DNA from: CAZCDS01 sp964497585
Lineage (GTDB): Bacteria > Desulfobacterota > Desulfomonilia > Desulfomonilales > Desulfomonilaceae
Assembly (NCBI GenBank): GCA_964497585.1
Contig: CAZCDS010000034.1
Location: 1-64,000, forward strand
Reading direction: 5' to 3'
DNA: 64,000 nucleotides
The notes below the pieces were generated by a model, which made no database searches, was not told the origin of the DNA, and saw only the letters and a list, made by a program, of their open reading frames with translations. This document shows positions 8,658-17,968 of the stretch, in pieces. Position numbers and translations under genes: made by a program. Each line of letters begins with the position of its first letter. The stretch's first letter is position 1.

Positions 8658-9774
8658 TCTTACGTGAGTCCGGCACGCCTGTGATGTGTTGCTCGACTCA
8701 TGGGTGGTCTGCCGATCTCGGAGCTCCAGACCCCGAGCACTCGTCCTCGTACCGTGTCGGTAGAAATCGTGCAGACCGCGTCCTTTTCCCCAGACACGCG
8801 TGAGCGGGTGACCTGTGGTCCTACTCCTTCCTCCGGGGAGAGGTTCCTTAGCAATATCAGGCTCTGTCATCCGATGGGAACATGTCGGACCGCGCAGGAC
8901 CTCGGACCCGAGGGCCGGACCCTCGGCTCGATGAGACCGCGTTGAGCCACCCCTTAGCAGGTTGCTCTCCAGCAGAGCCCGACCTGACATATCCCTCGGG
9001 GATCAGCTTATCATACCTTCAGGAAAATTGTCATCCCGGCTCCATGCTGCCGGCCCGGCAGCGGTTATAGGCTTAGCTCAGGTCTATTGTTTCATCCTGT
9101 CGGCTCTTTTGACAAACATCAGGGTTAGGCCGATAGGCCGACAGTGACGCGAATCTACCTCCATCGCAGTGCATATACCAAGAAGTAAGATTGTCCCCAG
9201 CATTCTTCCAGGAGGACGACTTTCGCCCCAAGTGGGATTGTGGCTTTCTGTGGCCACGTTTGATTCCAGTTCGTTGGGAAGCCTGTCAACTTGTCCGTCG
9301 CAGCAAAGACGGCGCAACGTGCGGCCCCCCCAAAGTCAAAACGCCACATGAATGTCGCGGGAAAGAACCCCCCAGTGTCAGGGGCTTCCTTGAGTCAGGC
9401 TGGGGGGAGGAGAAAAGCGCGAGGACGGACACCTCAAGGGGAGATCACATGTCACTTGTTTGGTCGCTCATTGCTATCCTATGTTCAGCGACTTGACGCG
9501 AATCAGACGGCGGAGGCACGGTTCCGGATTGAATTGACGAAACGGTTGAGATCAGGCCCCACCTTATCCATTATTCACCATATGATTCTTCGCTGTGCCC
9601 CTGAAGGGATGGTATTCCGCCGGGTTGTTCCGGTCTGAAAGCGGCCCGGTACGGAAGAGAGGGCGTGGGCCTCTGGTCGCTTCGCTGCGGGATTGCGGGA
9701 AACGGCCTCGGGCACGCAAGAGATGCTTTTCGAAACAGGGGAGAATCTCCCATACCCCGCGAACAGGGAAACGG
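8658..9774. other. 1.1 kb with no convincing gene; head of the minus-strand cluster
   Basis: No open frame here has coding-like composition or a recognisable protein. The minus-strand genes to the left must be transcribed from within this stretch, but no clear promoter was found: the reverse-strand TTGACA near 9286-9291 lacks a good -10 box. A GC-rich inverted repeat with perfect eight-base arms (CCCCCCAG at 9368-9375, CTGGGGGG at 9400-9407) lies in the middle. It could be a decayed gene or a non-coding RNA locus. Confidence 0.5.
9368..9407. repeat. GC-rich inverted repeat (hairpin, 8-bp arms)
   Basis: The arms CCCCCCAG and CTGGGGGG pair perfectly around a 24-base loop. No T-tract follows on either strand, so it is not a standard intrinsic terminator. 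Role unknown. Confidence 0.4.
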
Positions 9775-10533
9775 TCATTTCCGAAACGCCACTCGGAAAG
9801 CGGTGATGCCCTCCTTTTTCTTGAGACGTTTCACCATTTCGTCTGCCTTTTTCTGTGAGGAGAAGCTGCCGAGATAAAGCCGATAGGTTACTCCGGTCTT
9901 CGGTCTTGCAACAGGCTTGAGGATTACCGTAAAACCAAGCGTCTTCCACTTCGCGGCCCACTGTTTTGCCACCGCAGGATGGGAAAAAACACCGACCTGG
10001 ACGGTGTATCGCTTCCTGCCTCGTTTCTTACCAGGAAGTCTTAACGGTGCACGCGGCTCTTTCCTCCGTTCGGCCTGTGAAACTTCGGCAGTCTCCTTTG
10101 AGCCGGATTTCGCAGCCGAGTCCGCGGTCTGAAGGGGAGTTGTGGGACAGGTACCCGAGTTTGCGTCAGATTCGGGACTCGCGGTAGCCGAAGGCTGCTC
10201 TTCCTGCACCGTGAGCGTCTTGTAGAAACTCATCGGGGGAGGATCCTTCTTCGGAGCAGCCGGTTGTGGTACGGCTTTGACCGAGCAGGATGTCTGAGCA
10301 TTGGCCGATTGGGATTTTGAGTGGACGGACCGCCCGAGAGCACCGGGCGAGTCCGCGGGATCACTCATCAGTTTCACGTTGAGGGCTCCCAGGAAGACGG
10401 TTATCAAAATTGAAGCGATGACGGCAAGGGTGAGCGGACCGTTCTTGGGAGCGTTTCCCGAATCCGCGGATCCGGCCGCGCGGGTGCGAGGCATTGAGTT
10501 CGTATTCTTCTTAAGCTTCTCGAGCATTTTCAT
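9775..10533 (-). CDS. SPOR-domain membrane protein
   Basis: A 252-residue protein with a short cytoplasmic N-terminus, one membrane helix (about residues 33-52, LTLAVIASILITVFLGALNV), a low-complexity Pro/Ser/Ala linker, and a C-terminal SPOR domain (about 173-250: YTVQVGVFSHPAVAKQWAAK then YRLYLGSFSSQKKADEMV). SPOR domains bind glycan strands lacking stem peptides at the division septum, so the protein probably sits in the inner membrane with its SPOR domain in the periplasm. It follows argS on the same strand after 173 bp, a common arrangement in deltaproteobacteria. Confidence 0.88.
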   Translation of the reverse strand: MKMLEKLKKNTNSMPRTRAAGSADSGNAPKNGPLTLAVIASILITVFLGALNVKLMSDPADSPGALGRSVHSKSQSANAQTSCSVKAVPQPAAPKKDPPPMSFYKTLTVQEEQPSATASPESDANSGTCPTTPLQTADSAAKSGSKETAEVSQAERRKEPRAPLRLPGKKRGRKRYTVQVGVFSHPAVAKQWAAKWKTLGFTVILKPVARPKTGVTYRLYLGSFSSQKKADEMVKRLKKKEGITAFRVAFRK

Positions 10534-10624
10534 GGTGCGTCTCTATGTACTTCATATCTGTGAGTCTACGAAGGAATGAGATTCAGTTCCGTACCCGAGG
10601 CCATGACGTGAAATTTTTATTCTA

Positions 10625-10641
10625 CCCCTTTGCTAGAGGGG
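10625..10641 (-). terminator. Possible weak hairpin after argS
   Basis: CCCCT and AGGGG form a five-base-pair stem with a seven-base loop, followed on the minus strand by an AT-rich tail (TAGAATAAAAATTT). It lies between argS and the SPOR gene. The stem is short and the tail is not a clean T-run, so at most a partial terminator. Confidence 0.25.
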
Positions 10642-10706
10642 GCACCACTGCTTTGAAAGTCCGCGTCGAGGTCGGCGACCGTCGTTACTTTGAGTGGGCA
10701 TTGTTC

Positions 10707-12389
10707 TTACATCCGATCCGGCGCGTTCACACCCAGTATCCCCAGGCCGTTGGCCACAACATTGCGTACCGCCTCAACGAGGTACAGCCGCGCCTTTTTT
10801 ATTTTCGAGTCCTCGGTGAGGACTCTGTTGTCGTGATAATAGGCGTGAAACAACTCCGCCAGATCCACGAGATAGAAGGTTATGCGGTGCGGTTCCAAGG
10901 CGTCGGCCGCGTCGGAGAGCATGTCCGGAAAATCGGCCAGATGTTTCATTATTTTCTTCTCTTCGGGAAGCGAGAGTGCGGTCAGATCGGGATCGTTCAT
11001 ATCGGTGTCAATCCCCCGTTCCGCGGCTATCCGGAAGATACTCGCGACGCGGGCGTGGGCGTATTGAACATAGTACACCGGGTTGTCTTTGGACTGCTTC
11101 TTGGCCAGGTCCAGGTCGAAGTCCAGGTGACTGTCGGGCCTCTTGGTGAGGAAGAAGAAACGGGCAGCGTCGGGTCCGACTTCGTCGAGGACTTCCCGTA
11201 GCGTCACGAACTCACCTGATCTGGTGGACATGGCGAGCTTCTTTCCCTCTCTCACGAGCGCGACGAACTGGACGAGCAAGACCGTGAGCGCTTCTGCGGG
11301 ATGCCCGAGCGCCTCGATCGCGGCTCTAACCCGCGGCACGTACCCGTGATGGTCCGCACCCCAGATGTCGATAAGCGTCTCGTACCCCCGCTCGAATTTG
11401 TTCTCATGATAGGCCGCATCGGCCGCGAAGTAGGTCGGCTCACCCGTAGCTCTGACGAGCACCCGGTCCTTCTCGTCCTCCTCGCCTTCCATGTTGAACC
11501 AGACAGCGCCATCTTTGTCTTCAACAAATCCTCTACCGCGCAATTCCTCCAGCGCGTGGGTGACCGCGCCCCCTTCGTGCAGGCTCTTCTCGGAAAAATA
11601 ATGGTTGTACTCGACTCTGAAATAACCCAGATCATCCTTGATTCCTTGAAGAATCCGGTCACAGGCAAATTGGGCGACCTCTGAGATCGCCTCTTCCTCG
11701 GGAAGTTCGCCAACGCGATCGGCCAGGGATGACGATCTGAGCTCCTCGGCCAAATGGCCAATATATTCACCCATGTAATGATTCTCGGGAAAATCGATCT
11801 GCTCGCCCAGCAATTCCCTGTATCTGAGCAGAACCGATTTGCCGAGAATCCTCATCTGATTCCCTGCATCGTTGACGTAATACTCCGTATCGACGGTGCG
11901 CCCGCAGGCCCGGAGCAATCTCGCCAGCGTATCGCCTACTGCCGCGCCCCTTCCGTGACCTACGTGGAGCGGGCCCGTGGGGTTGGCGCTGACGAATTCC
12001 AAAAGCAGCTTCGCCTGGCCTGTACCTGCGGGAGCCCTTCGGCCATATCGTTCATGCTCCCGATGAATCCGGTGCAGAACCCCCTGGAGCGCGTCCGTGG
12101 AGAGAAAGAAGTTGATGAACCCCGGGCCTGCGATCTCCGATTTTTCGATGACACTGCCATCCTTGCGGAGATTGTCCTGAATTATCGTGGCAAGATCGCG
12201 CGGGTTCATGTGCACGCGGCCCGCCAGCACCATTGCCGCGTTGGTTGCGTAGTCACCAAAGCGATCGTCCCTTGTCCTGCTAATTTCAATGTTGATCGAC
12301 TCGTCCGGGGGCAAAGAAATGAGCTTCTTCTGAGCAGCTCTTCCGATCGCGTCCCTGACGAGGTCTCTAATGGCCTCTCTCATGTCCAT
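10707..12389 (-). CDS. argS: Arginyl-tRNA synthetase
   Basis: ArgS charges tRNA-Arg with arginine. The protein is 560 residues, the usual bacterial length. The N-terminal Add-1 domain is followed by the class I signature SANPTGPLHVGHGR (about residues 134-147, the HIGH equivalent). The KMSKS loop is represented by KKLAMSTRSGEF, and the C-terminal DALRD-type anticodon-binding domain ends LLGILGVNAPDRM-like (LGILGVNAPDRM). All key elements are intact. Two ATGs lie close together at the N-terminus; the first is used here. It precedes the SPOR gene in the same direction. Confidence 0.97.
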   Translation of the reverse strand: MDMREAIRDLVRDAIGRAAQKKLISLPPDESINIEISRTRDDRFGDYATNAAMVLAGRVHMNPRDLATIIQDNLRKDGSVIEKSEIAGPGFINFFLSTDALQGVLHRIHREHERYGRRAPAGTGQAKLLLEFVSANPTGPLHVGHGRGAAVGDTLARLLRACGRTVDTEYYVNDAGNQMRILGKSVLLRYRELLGEQIDFPENHYMGEYIGHLAEELRSSSLADRVGELPEEEAISEVAQFACDRILQGIKDDLGYFRVEYNHYFSEKSLHEGGAVTHALEELRGRGFVEDKDGAVWFNMEGEEDEKDRVLVRATGEPTYFAADAAYHENKFERGYETLIDIWGADHHGYVPRVRAAIEALGHPAEALTVLLVQFVALVREGKKLAMSTRSGEFVTLREVLDEVGPDAARFFFLTKRPDSHLDFDLDLAKKQSKDNPVYYVQYAHARVASIFRIAAERGIDTDMNDPDLTALSLPEEKKIMKHLADFPDMLSDAADALEPHRITFYLVDLAELFHAYYHDNRVLTEDSKIKKARLYLVEAVRNVVANGLGILGVNAPDRM

Positions 12390-12466
12390 GTCTGCCTTGG
12401 GAAACCGGGAAAAAAGGAGTCAACCCCGGTGGTAGTCTCGATAACAGCGGGCCGATCTCACCGGTA

Positions 12467-12694
12467 TCAGGTTGAGTCCCTGCCCTTATCAGACTCCTCC
12501 GAGTACCGGCCGTCTTTCGTTTCGTCCTGCTTTCCGAGCGTAAGATCCCGCGTGTAGTCGAGACATCTGGTAGTCGTCGAACCGTCCATGGAAAACTTCT
12601 TGTTGCAGGTAGCTCTCCACGCGCAGGTTACGCATATGGTGTAACCGTTCTCCAAAAAAGCCTCCTCTCTGCAGAAATAAGTTATCAATTTCAT
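12467..12694 (-). CDS. Small Cys-rich protein, uncharacterised
   Basis: A 75-residue protein. Its N-terminal half has the spaced Cys set YTICVTCAWRATCNKKF and then RCLDYTRDL, which looks like a small metal-binding motif (CxxC...C...C) and matches short conserved proteins I recall from sulfate reducers and syntrophs; the C-terminal 20 residues are charged and low in complexity. It lies 77 bp upstream of argS on the same strand and could share its transcript. No function is known. AAAGGA lies rather far (about 14 bases) upstream of the ATG, so the start is moderately sure. Confidence 0.6.
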   Translation of the reverse strand: MKLITYFCREEAFLENGYTICVTCAWRATCNKKFSMDGSTTTRCLDYTRDLTLGKQDETKDGRYSEESDKGRDST

Positions 12695-12859
12695 GGGTTA
12701 TGGTCAAGTCCTTTCATGAAACTTTAAGTGATATCCCGACGAGATAGTACGGGGATCTCCAGCTCTGTGGCCGGCCGCGGCGGTGTAGGACTGGGTGCTC
12801 AATTTGACTGGACCCTTTGTGACGTTTCTGTTAAAACCTCAATTAAGGGAACTTAGCAC

Positions 12860-13666
12860 ATGGATTTAATTGATCCAAAAAAGATTCGATTGCTGCCGGG
12901 TCAGGGCATAGAGGCGGCCTACTCCGAGGGACCGACCCAGGAAGGGGAGGTGGGACTCTTCGTCCGTTCCGAGTCCGGCCACCTTCGCAAGAACGGAGAT
13001 ATGGGAATCCTGCAAAGGGCGGGAGTAGTCCATTTCAACAACGTACTCTTGGTACTGACGATGGTCCGGGTCGGGGGGGACGAGGACGAGCTCTTCGACA
13101 TCTGGTGGAATTACCATGCACGCGACGGGGTCGAACATTTCCGACGCATGTCCGAGCAAGACCGCCTGGTGCTCCACTTCTGCAACGAAGAGGGCCGGGC
13201 ATTCTCCATGGACTCGGGAAACGGGTTCCGGAGATTCTTTGCGTCTTTGCCTCCACTGCTGAAAAAGGCCCAACCCTGGACGGATATTGAGTTCGACCGG
13301 GCTGTGCGCGGATTCTGTGCCAAATCCTATCCCAAAGAGAACCTCTGGGACATGATCCAATACGGTGTCGCAGGGGATGAGGAGAGCGACCGGGTACGCG
13401 AGGTGGACGAATACCCCGGAAACATCCCGGAGGAGTTGAAGCCCTTCTACACCTATCTTCCGGGGCAGGGTCACTCGATCAATATCATCCCTTCCATCCT
13501 CGAGGACCGGGCAATGCAGGGCAATCCGGGAGAACATCTCCTGCCGGCGCCCGTCAAGACAGTGCTCCGCTGCGGAATACGATGGGTGAGAGGATATCCG
13601 GTGGCTCCCATACCCTTCATACCCGGCCACGGACTCGCCGTACCTCCGGAAGACACGGAACTGTAG
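12860..13666 (+). CDS. Uncharacterised soluble protein
   Basis: A 268-residue protein with no signal peptide or membrane segment. It is rich in aromatic and acidic residues (LFDIWWNYHARDGVEHF, SEQDRLVLHFCNEEGR) and has no motif I recognise. The composition and the AAGGGA ribosome site before ATG support it as a real gene over the overlapping antisense frame. It is transcribed away from argS, and the 165 bp between them should hold a promoter. The phrases LVLTMVRVGG and QGHSINIIPSILEDRAM resemble conserved proteins without assigned function. Confidence 0.7.
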   Translation: MDLIDPKKIRLLPGQGIEAAYSEGPTQEGEVGLFVRSESGHLRKNGDMGILQRAGVVHFNNVLLVLTMVRVGGDEDELFDIWWNYHARDGVEHFRRMSEQDRLVLHFCNEEGRAFSMDSGNGFRRFFASLPPLLKKAQPWTDIEFDRAVRGFCAKSYPKENLWDMIQYGVAGDEESDRVREVDEYPGNIPEELKPFYTYLPGQGHSINIIPSILEDRAMQGNPGEHLLPAPVKTVLRCGIRWVRGYPVAPIPFIPGHGLAVPPEDTEL

Positions 13667-13751
13667 GAGAAGAGCGGCAGACCCTTCACGAGGGGGTGAG
13701 CCCTTATTTCGGGCAGGTGTCCTAGTGTTGGAGGGATTCCCGGAAAAGCGA

Positions 13752-14243
13752 TCATCGGGATTTTTCGAGCATTTTCTTCAGTTGCATGTGGCAATGCCGC
13801 AGCGAGCGATAGAGTTCGTCAATTTTTGCAATCTCTTCAGGAGAGCCGGAACTCCGGGCCTCCATCTGCACTATCTCAAGTTTGAGTCTGCTGCAAAGCT
13901 CGGCTTTGACGTTCTTGGGGCGACAGGCGTTCCTACACTCCGGTCTCGTCTTTCTCCATTCGATGAGCTGTTTCCGGAGTTCGGTGACCTGGTTTTTGAT
14001 CGTCCGAACCCTTTCATAGTCACCTTTCTCGAATGCAGCCCTGAGTTCCGCGCTCTTTTCCGCCTCTTGACGCGTGTACTCTCGTTCAGATTGCTCTATT
14101 TTCTTGCATTCTTCGCAGGTAAGGCAGAACGCCGGGCCGGACGCCAGGATCAGCAGCACGGCAAGGAGTGCACCGCCTATGGTGTGTCTGCTCAATTTCT
14201 CTCTTCGCCCCCTTGAGGATCGCAGAAGGTCGGTCAATGACAT
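13752..14243 (-). CDS. Exported Cys-containing helical protein, uncharacterised
   Basis: About 163 residues. A signal-type hydrophobic segment (IGGALLAVLLILASGPAFC) lies near the N-terminus, then CLTCEECKKI and a long charged helical region (EREYTRQEAEKSAELRAA) with four more Cys that could form disulfides or bind metal. The start at ATG 14243 is supported by GGATGGAG a few bases upstream; the frame remains open 16 codons further without such a site. It converges with the preceding plus-strand gene. No family recognised; a periplasmic role is inferred from the signal segment. Confidence 0.65.
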   Translation of the reverse strand: MSLTDLLRSSRGRREKLSRHTIGGALLAVLLILASGPAFCLTCEECKKIEQSEREYTRQEAEKSAELRAAFEKGDYERVRTIKNQVTELRKQLIEWRKTRPECRNACRPKNVKAELCSRLKLEIVQMEARSSGSPEEIAKIDELYRSLRHCHMQLKKMLEKSR

Positions 14244-14424
14244 TGCACTCCATCCTATTTCAACACAAGGGCCGATTTCAAATAAATTCATGACCGGGGC
14301 CGCTCCCTTGGACGCGAAACTCAGCCGGATTGAACGCCGCGGAATTCCCTTGCGACCCGCTCTCTCCTCTCTTTCTTCAAAGGGGAGAAGTCCCGTACAT
14401 CGGTTTAGAATTACCTTTGATGTG

Positions 14425-15174
14425 CTAGAACCAGTGCACGAGGGTGGCCAAACCCTGGATCATATCGGTGCCGGAGTTCGAATTGTGAAGCTCATCACCC
14501 TTTCCCCACATGTTACCGTTGGACAAGTGTCGCCACTGGATTCCCAGGTTCAGGACGAGCAGATTGTGCAGGCGTCTTTCCATGCCCATCCCGCCAAGGA
14601 GGGACCAATTCCAGCGGGAACCTGAATTCCGATAGGTTTCCGAGACGTACCCGATCCCCGCGCCGCTTTCAAGGTACGGAACGAGCCCCATGGGACCGTG
14701 TGGGAGTGTCAAATGGGCCTTCGGAATAAATCCAAGCTCATATCCATCCTGAAAAGCGAGTCTCTTCACCCGTTCGATGACTCCCGCCTTGTAATGGACA
14801 TGGGACGCCAGGAAGGCCAATTGAAGCTCCCCGAGGGCATGTCCGTTCAGTATGAGAGAGGGTGACTGAGTAACCCGCCTACTGACTTCCACGGTGACGT
14901 AGTCCAGTTCCGTCGAGGTGCCGAACGTTCTCCCATAGGCTAATCGGATTGTGTAGTCCTCATCAGTATCGGATGTCGGCGGATGAGCAGCGAGTTCGGG
15001 ATGGAAGCGAGGCTCGTCTTCCCCGGTGTTAAGACTGGCCCGAGCCCCGTACAGGCCGGCCGGGGGACGAAGTCCGGATGAACCGGCAATCGCCACCCCG
15101 AAATAGGTGCCCATGAAAACCGGCGTGAGAATCAGAACTGCGACGACTCTCCCTAAAAGACCGAAATAGACCAC
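14425..15174 (-). CDS. PagL-like lipid A deacylase (acyloxyacyl hydrolase family)
   Basis: A 249-residue exported protein. The C-terminus carries the PagL signature with the catalytic His and Ser (QWRHLSNGNMWG) followed by an Asn/Gly-rich stretch and a terminal aromatic (LVHWF), as in outer-membrane beta-barrels. PagL removes the 3-O acyl chain of lipid A in the outer membrane. The start is GTG at 15174, decided by a strong AGGAGG five bases upstream; it gives a clean signal peptide (VVYFGLLGRVVAVLILTPVF). The acidic member of the triad is not certain from sequence. Length exceeds the classic PagL (about 170 residues), with an extra N-terminal segment. Confidence 0.78.
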   Translation of the reverse strand: MVYFGLLGRVVAVLILTPVFMGTYFGVAIAGSSGLRPPAGLYGARASLNTGEDEPRFHPELAAHPPTSDTDEDYTIRLAYGRTFGTSTELDYVTVEVSRRVTQSPSLILNGHALGELQLAFLASHVHYKAGVIERVKRLAFQDGYELGFIPKAHLTLPHGPMGLVPYLESGAGIGYVSETYRNSGSRWNWSLLGGMGMERRLHNLLVLNLGIQWRHLSNGNMWGKGDELHNSNSGTDMIQGLATLVHWF

Positions 15175-15361
15175 TGTTTCCTCCTGGACGTTGCTTGTCC
15201 ATCCCAGTGAAACAGTGGACCGCTGGCTAGCACGAGCTCCGGCGGCTGTCAAGAAAGAAATGATATCCAAGTATGTTGCGGATCACATCCGAAGGGCTCT
15301 GTTATTAATACCTAAAGCGACTTATAAGAAAATGGGCATAGCCGAACCGGACGTTAAATTC

Positions 15362-15390
15362 TTGACAGGTTCCCTTGCGATTGATATCTC
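15362..15390 (+). promoter_or_regulatory. Candidate sigma-70 promoter for the corC-lnt operon
   Basis: TTGACA and TATCTC are separated by 17 bases, about 80 bases before the first gene of the operon. The -35 is perfect but the -10 matches in only three positions, so this is tentative. Confidence 0.35.
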
Positions 15391-15467
15391 AGTACTAGTC
15401 AACTGCTTGTACTCGGGTTTGCAGAACATGGGCTCAAAGAGCGGATGGCTCAAGTAAGCGGGAGGGG

Positions 15468-16349
15468 GTGCTCGTCTCCTTGGAGGAATCGAACTCCGGC
15501 AGTAGTGACAGTCTTTTGCGGTGGCTCAGAAGAAGTTTCCGGCTCAAGCGCAGGCCGCTGGAGCTTAAGGAAGTCATTGACGAAGGAGAAGAGCAGGGCC
15601 TCATCGACGAAGATGAGGGCGAGATGATCGAAGGTATCTTCGATCTCAAGCAAACCGTGGCCCGTGAGATAATGATCCCCCGAACCCACCTTGTTTGCCT
15701 CCCCAAAGGTGCGGACAAAGAGCAAGTGCTCTCCACGATAATCGACTCAGGTCATTCTCGAATCCCCGTGTACGGACAAAGCGTCGATCAGATTCTCGGC
15801 ATTCTCTATGCCAAGGACCTGCTGCCTCTGTGGCTGAGGAACGAGGAGGAGTTTAGTCTGCAGGATATCTGCCGCGAGCCGTTCTTCGTCCCTGAGACGA
15901 AGCGCATCAAAGACCTACTTAATGAATTGCGGACGCGCAAATCACACCTAGCGGTTATCGTAGACGAATATGGGGGGACTTCCGGGATTGTGACGATCGA
16001 AGACATTATTGAAGAGATCATCGGCGAAATCAGCGATGAACATGACGTGGAGGAGGTGCTTTTCGTTCCTCAGGAGGACGGGTCGGTTCTCGTAAGCGCC
16101 CGGGTGAGCGTGGACGATTTTGAGGAGCGTTTTGCCGTATCCCTGCCCAGGGGAGGCTACGACACACTGGGCGGATTCATTATCCATGTTATGGGCAAAG
16201 TTCCAGGCAAGGGCGAAGAAATAGTCTATGGAGGACTCTCCATGAAAATCGCGGGAGGAGACGAGAAGAGAATCATCCGGGTGATGGTCAGGCCCCTGCC
16301 CACCACTAGCGATGAGAACTCCACAGCTCAGCCCGAATCAAATCTATGA
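15468..16349 (+). CDS. CorC/HlyC-type CBS-domain protein
   Basis: A 293-residue cytoplasmic protein with two CBS domains (about 66-190: REIMIPRTHLVCLP, SRIPVYGQSVDQILGILY, VIVDEYGGTSGIVTIED) and a C-terminal CorC_HlyC domain (about 205-285) that ends IRVMVRPLP. The family is associated with magnesium and cobalt efflux; family members without the N-terminal DUF21 membrane domain, such as this one, are often encoded before lnt. The start is GTG with GGAGG very close, or TTG at 15480 with better spacing. It overlaps lnt by four bases (ATGA). Confidence 0.9.
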   Translation: MLVSLEESNSGSSDSLLRWLRRSFRLKRRPLELKEVIDEGEEQGLIDEDEGEMIEGIFDLKQTVAREIMIPRTHLVCLPKGADKEQVLSTIIDSGHSRIPVYGQSVDQILGILYAKDLLPLWLRNEEEFSLQDICREPFFVPETKRIKDLLNELRTRKSHLAVIVDEYGGTSGIVTIEDIIEEIIGEISDEHDVEEVLFVPQEDGSVLVSARVSVDDFEERFAVSLPRGGYDTLGGFIIHVMGKVPGKGEEIVYGGLSMKIAGGDEKRIIRVMVRPLPTTSDENSTAQPESNL

Positions 16350-17968
16350 TACTTCCCTCCCTTGCCGCGGCCGCTGGTGGGTTGCTGCTGTCCCTGGCGT
16401 TTCCTCCGGCGCGGTTCGATCTTGTTGTATGGATCGCGTTCCTTCCATTGTTTTGGGCGCTCGACCAGGCCAGGCGAGCGGCTTCGGCGTTGTACCTCGG
16501 AATTCTATTCGGTCTGGCCTTCTCTCTGGTCGATGTGAACTGGGTTTATCACACCGTTACGGTTCACGGCGGCTTCTGCCCCGTTGGCGGGGCTGCTCTG
16601 TACATCAGCATGGCATTGACCCTCGCGCTCTTCCCTGGTGTATTCGCTCTGATGGTGACCCATTTGGGCCGGCGCGGGTGGAGCCTCGGCATAGCTGCTC
16701 CCTTTGTTTGGACTGCCGTGGAATACGCCCGTGCGGTAGCCTTTACGAACTTCCCCTGGGATCTTGTGGGCTATTCCCAGATCGGTCGCCTTCCCATGGT
16801 TCAGATCGCGGACATAACGGGAGTGTACGGGATTTCGTTCCTTGTAGTACTGGTAAACGGCACTCTCTGGGAAGTTCTACGGAGAGTGACACTCGGAAAG
16901 AAGTTCCCTACCAGGCTTGTGGGGGTAACGGTTCTGATGCTCCTATCGGCTCTGGCATACGGCGCGGTTCGGCTCTCTCAGTTTCCTCCGCCGCGGCCGC
17001 ATCAAGATGATTTTCCTGTGGGTGTGCTCCAGGGCGACATCCCCCAGGAAATGAAATGGAATCCGGACGCGCTTGAGTACACCTTTCTGACATACAAGAG
17101 GCTCGGAAGAGCGGCAGTGGAAAACGGGGCAAAGATGCTAATCTGGCCCGAAACGAGTGTCCCCCTCGTCTTCGGACCGACCACCAAGGCCTGGAAGATT
17201 CCCGGCGCGATTTCACGGGGGCTCGGCGTTCCCATGCTCGTCGGAGCGCCTTCCGAAAGGAAGGCAGACGGCAAGTCAAACTATTTCAACAGTGCGTTTC
17301 TCCTGGACGGCTCCTCTCTGCGGTTCCGTTATGACAAGATCCGGCTCGTGCCCTTTGGCGAATACATGCCGTTTAGTTGGCTCCTCCCTTTGGGTCCGGG
17401 CATGGCCGCGAGGCAAGGGGACTACACTCCGGGGCGAAAAATGACTGTCATGTCCGTTGAGGGCTGCCCGCCATTCAGTGTTCTGATTTGTTACGAGGCG
17501 ATATTTCCCGATCTGGCGGCCCGCGCCTTGAAGAACGGCGCCCGGATGCTCGTAAACATCACTAATGACGCCTGGTTCGGCGAGAGCGCCGCTCCGTACC
17601 AACATCTCGGGATGGCCCGGATGAGAAGCATAGAGAATCGCGTCTGGTTCCTGCGCAGCGCCAACACCGGCGTGAGCGCCGCGTTCGACCGCGCAGGAAG
17701 GGTGATACAGAAGATCCCTCTGGATATGTGCGGACAATTTGTGGTGGGAGTGCCTGAACGTGCTCAGGCGGGTTCCTTTTACAGCAGATTCGGCGACCTG
17801 TTCGCATGGGCATGCGTCCTGACGGTGATGATTGCGTTCATACCACGTTTAAGGCCACGTCGGTTCCGCGCGGGCTCCGGCGGAGCTTATTCAAGATCCG
17901 GTCCAGCCCGCTCCACGCACCGGAACGCCGTGCGGAGCGAAGAAAAGGGTGGAGGTGCACAACCATGA
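16346..17968 (+). CDS. lnt: Apolipoprotein N-acyltransferase
   Basis: Lnt adds the third acyl chain to the N-terminal Cys of lipoproteins in the inner membrane. The protein is 540 residues, near the family average, with an N-terminal bundle of six or more helices and a nitrilase-fold periplasmic domain. The catalytic triad is visible: Glu in IWPETSVPL, Lys in YDKIRLVPFGEYMPF and Cys in VLICYEAIFPDLA. A further helix (FAWACVLTVMIAFI) closes the protein, followed by a basic tail. Start and stop both overlap neighbouring genes as ATGA, so the operon is tightly coupled. Confidence 0.95.
   Translation: MILPSLAAAAGGLLLSLAFPPARFDLVVWIAFLPLFWALDQARRAASALYLGILFGLAFSLVDVNWVYHTVTVHGGFCPVGGAALYISMALTLALFPGVFALMVTHLGRRGWSLGIAAPFVWTAVEYARAVAFTNFPWDLVGYSQIGRLPMVQIADITGVYGISFLVVLVNGTLWEVLRRVTLGKKFPTRLVGVTVLMLLSALAYGAVRLSQFPPPRPHQDDFPVGVLQGDIPQEMKWNPDALEYTFLTYKRLGRAAVENGAKMLIWPETSVPLVFGPTTKAWKIPGAISRGLGVPMLVGAPSERKADGKSNYFNSAFLLDGSSLRFRYDKIRLVPFGEYMPFSWLLPLGPGMAARQGDYTPGRKMTVMSVEGCPPFSVLICYEAIFPDLAARALKNGARMLVNITNDAWFGESAAPYQHLGMARMRSIENRVWFLRSANTGVSAAFDRAGRVIQKIPLDMCGQFVVGVPERAQAGSFYSRFGDLFAWACVLTVMIAFIPRLRPRRFRAGSGGAYSRSGPARSTHRNAVRSEEKGGGAQP

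Noticed and set aside
8658..8990. N-terminal extension of the large membrane protein
   Set aside because: It encodes an Arg-rich, non-family-like stretch with no ribosome site; a start at 8657 or later fits better.
9191..9496. A 101-residue frame in the 1.1 kb gap
   Set aside because: Translation is low-complexity, lacks homology clues and spans the GC-rich hairpin.
12866..13630. A 254-residue antisense frame opposite the 12860 gene
   Set aside because: The plus-strand protein has more natural composition and a ribosome site; the antisense frame has no recognisable motif.
15362..15390. A confident promoter for the corC operon
   Set aside because: Only the -35 is strong; kept as a low-confidence feature and not offered as a finding.
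15191..15457. An 88-residue open frame before the CorC-like gene
   Set aside because: It has no family match and overlaps the likely promoter; the base composition is AT-rich like a regulatory region.
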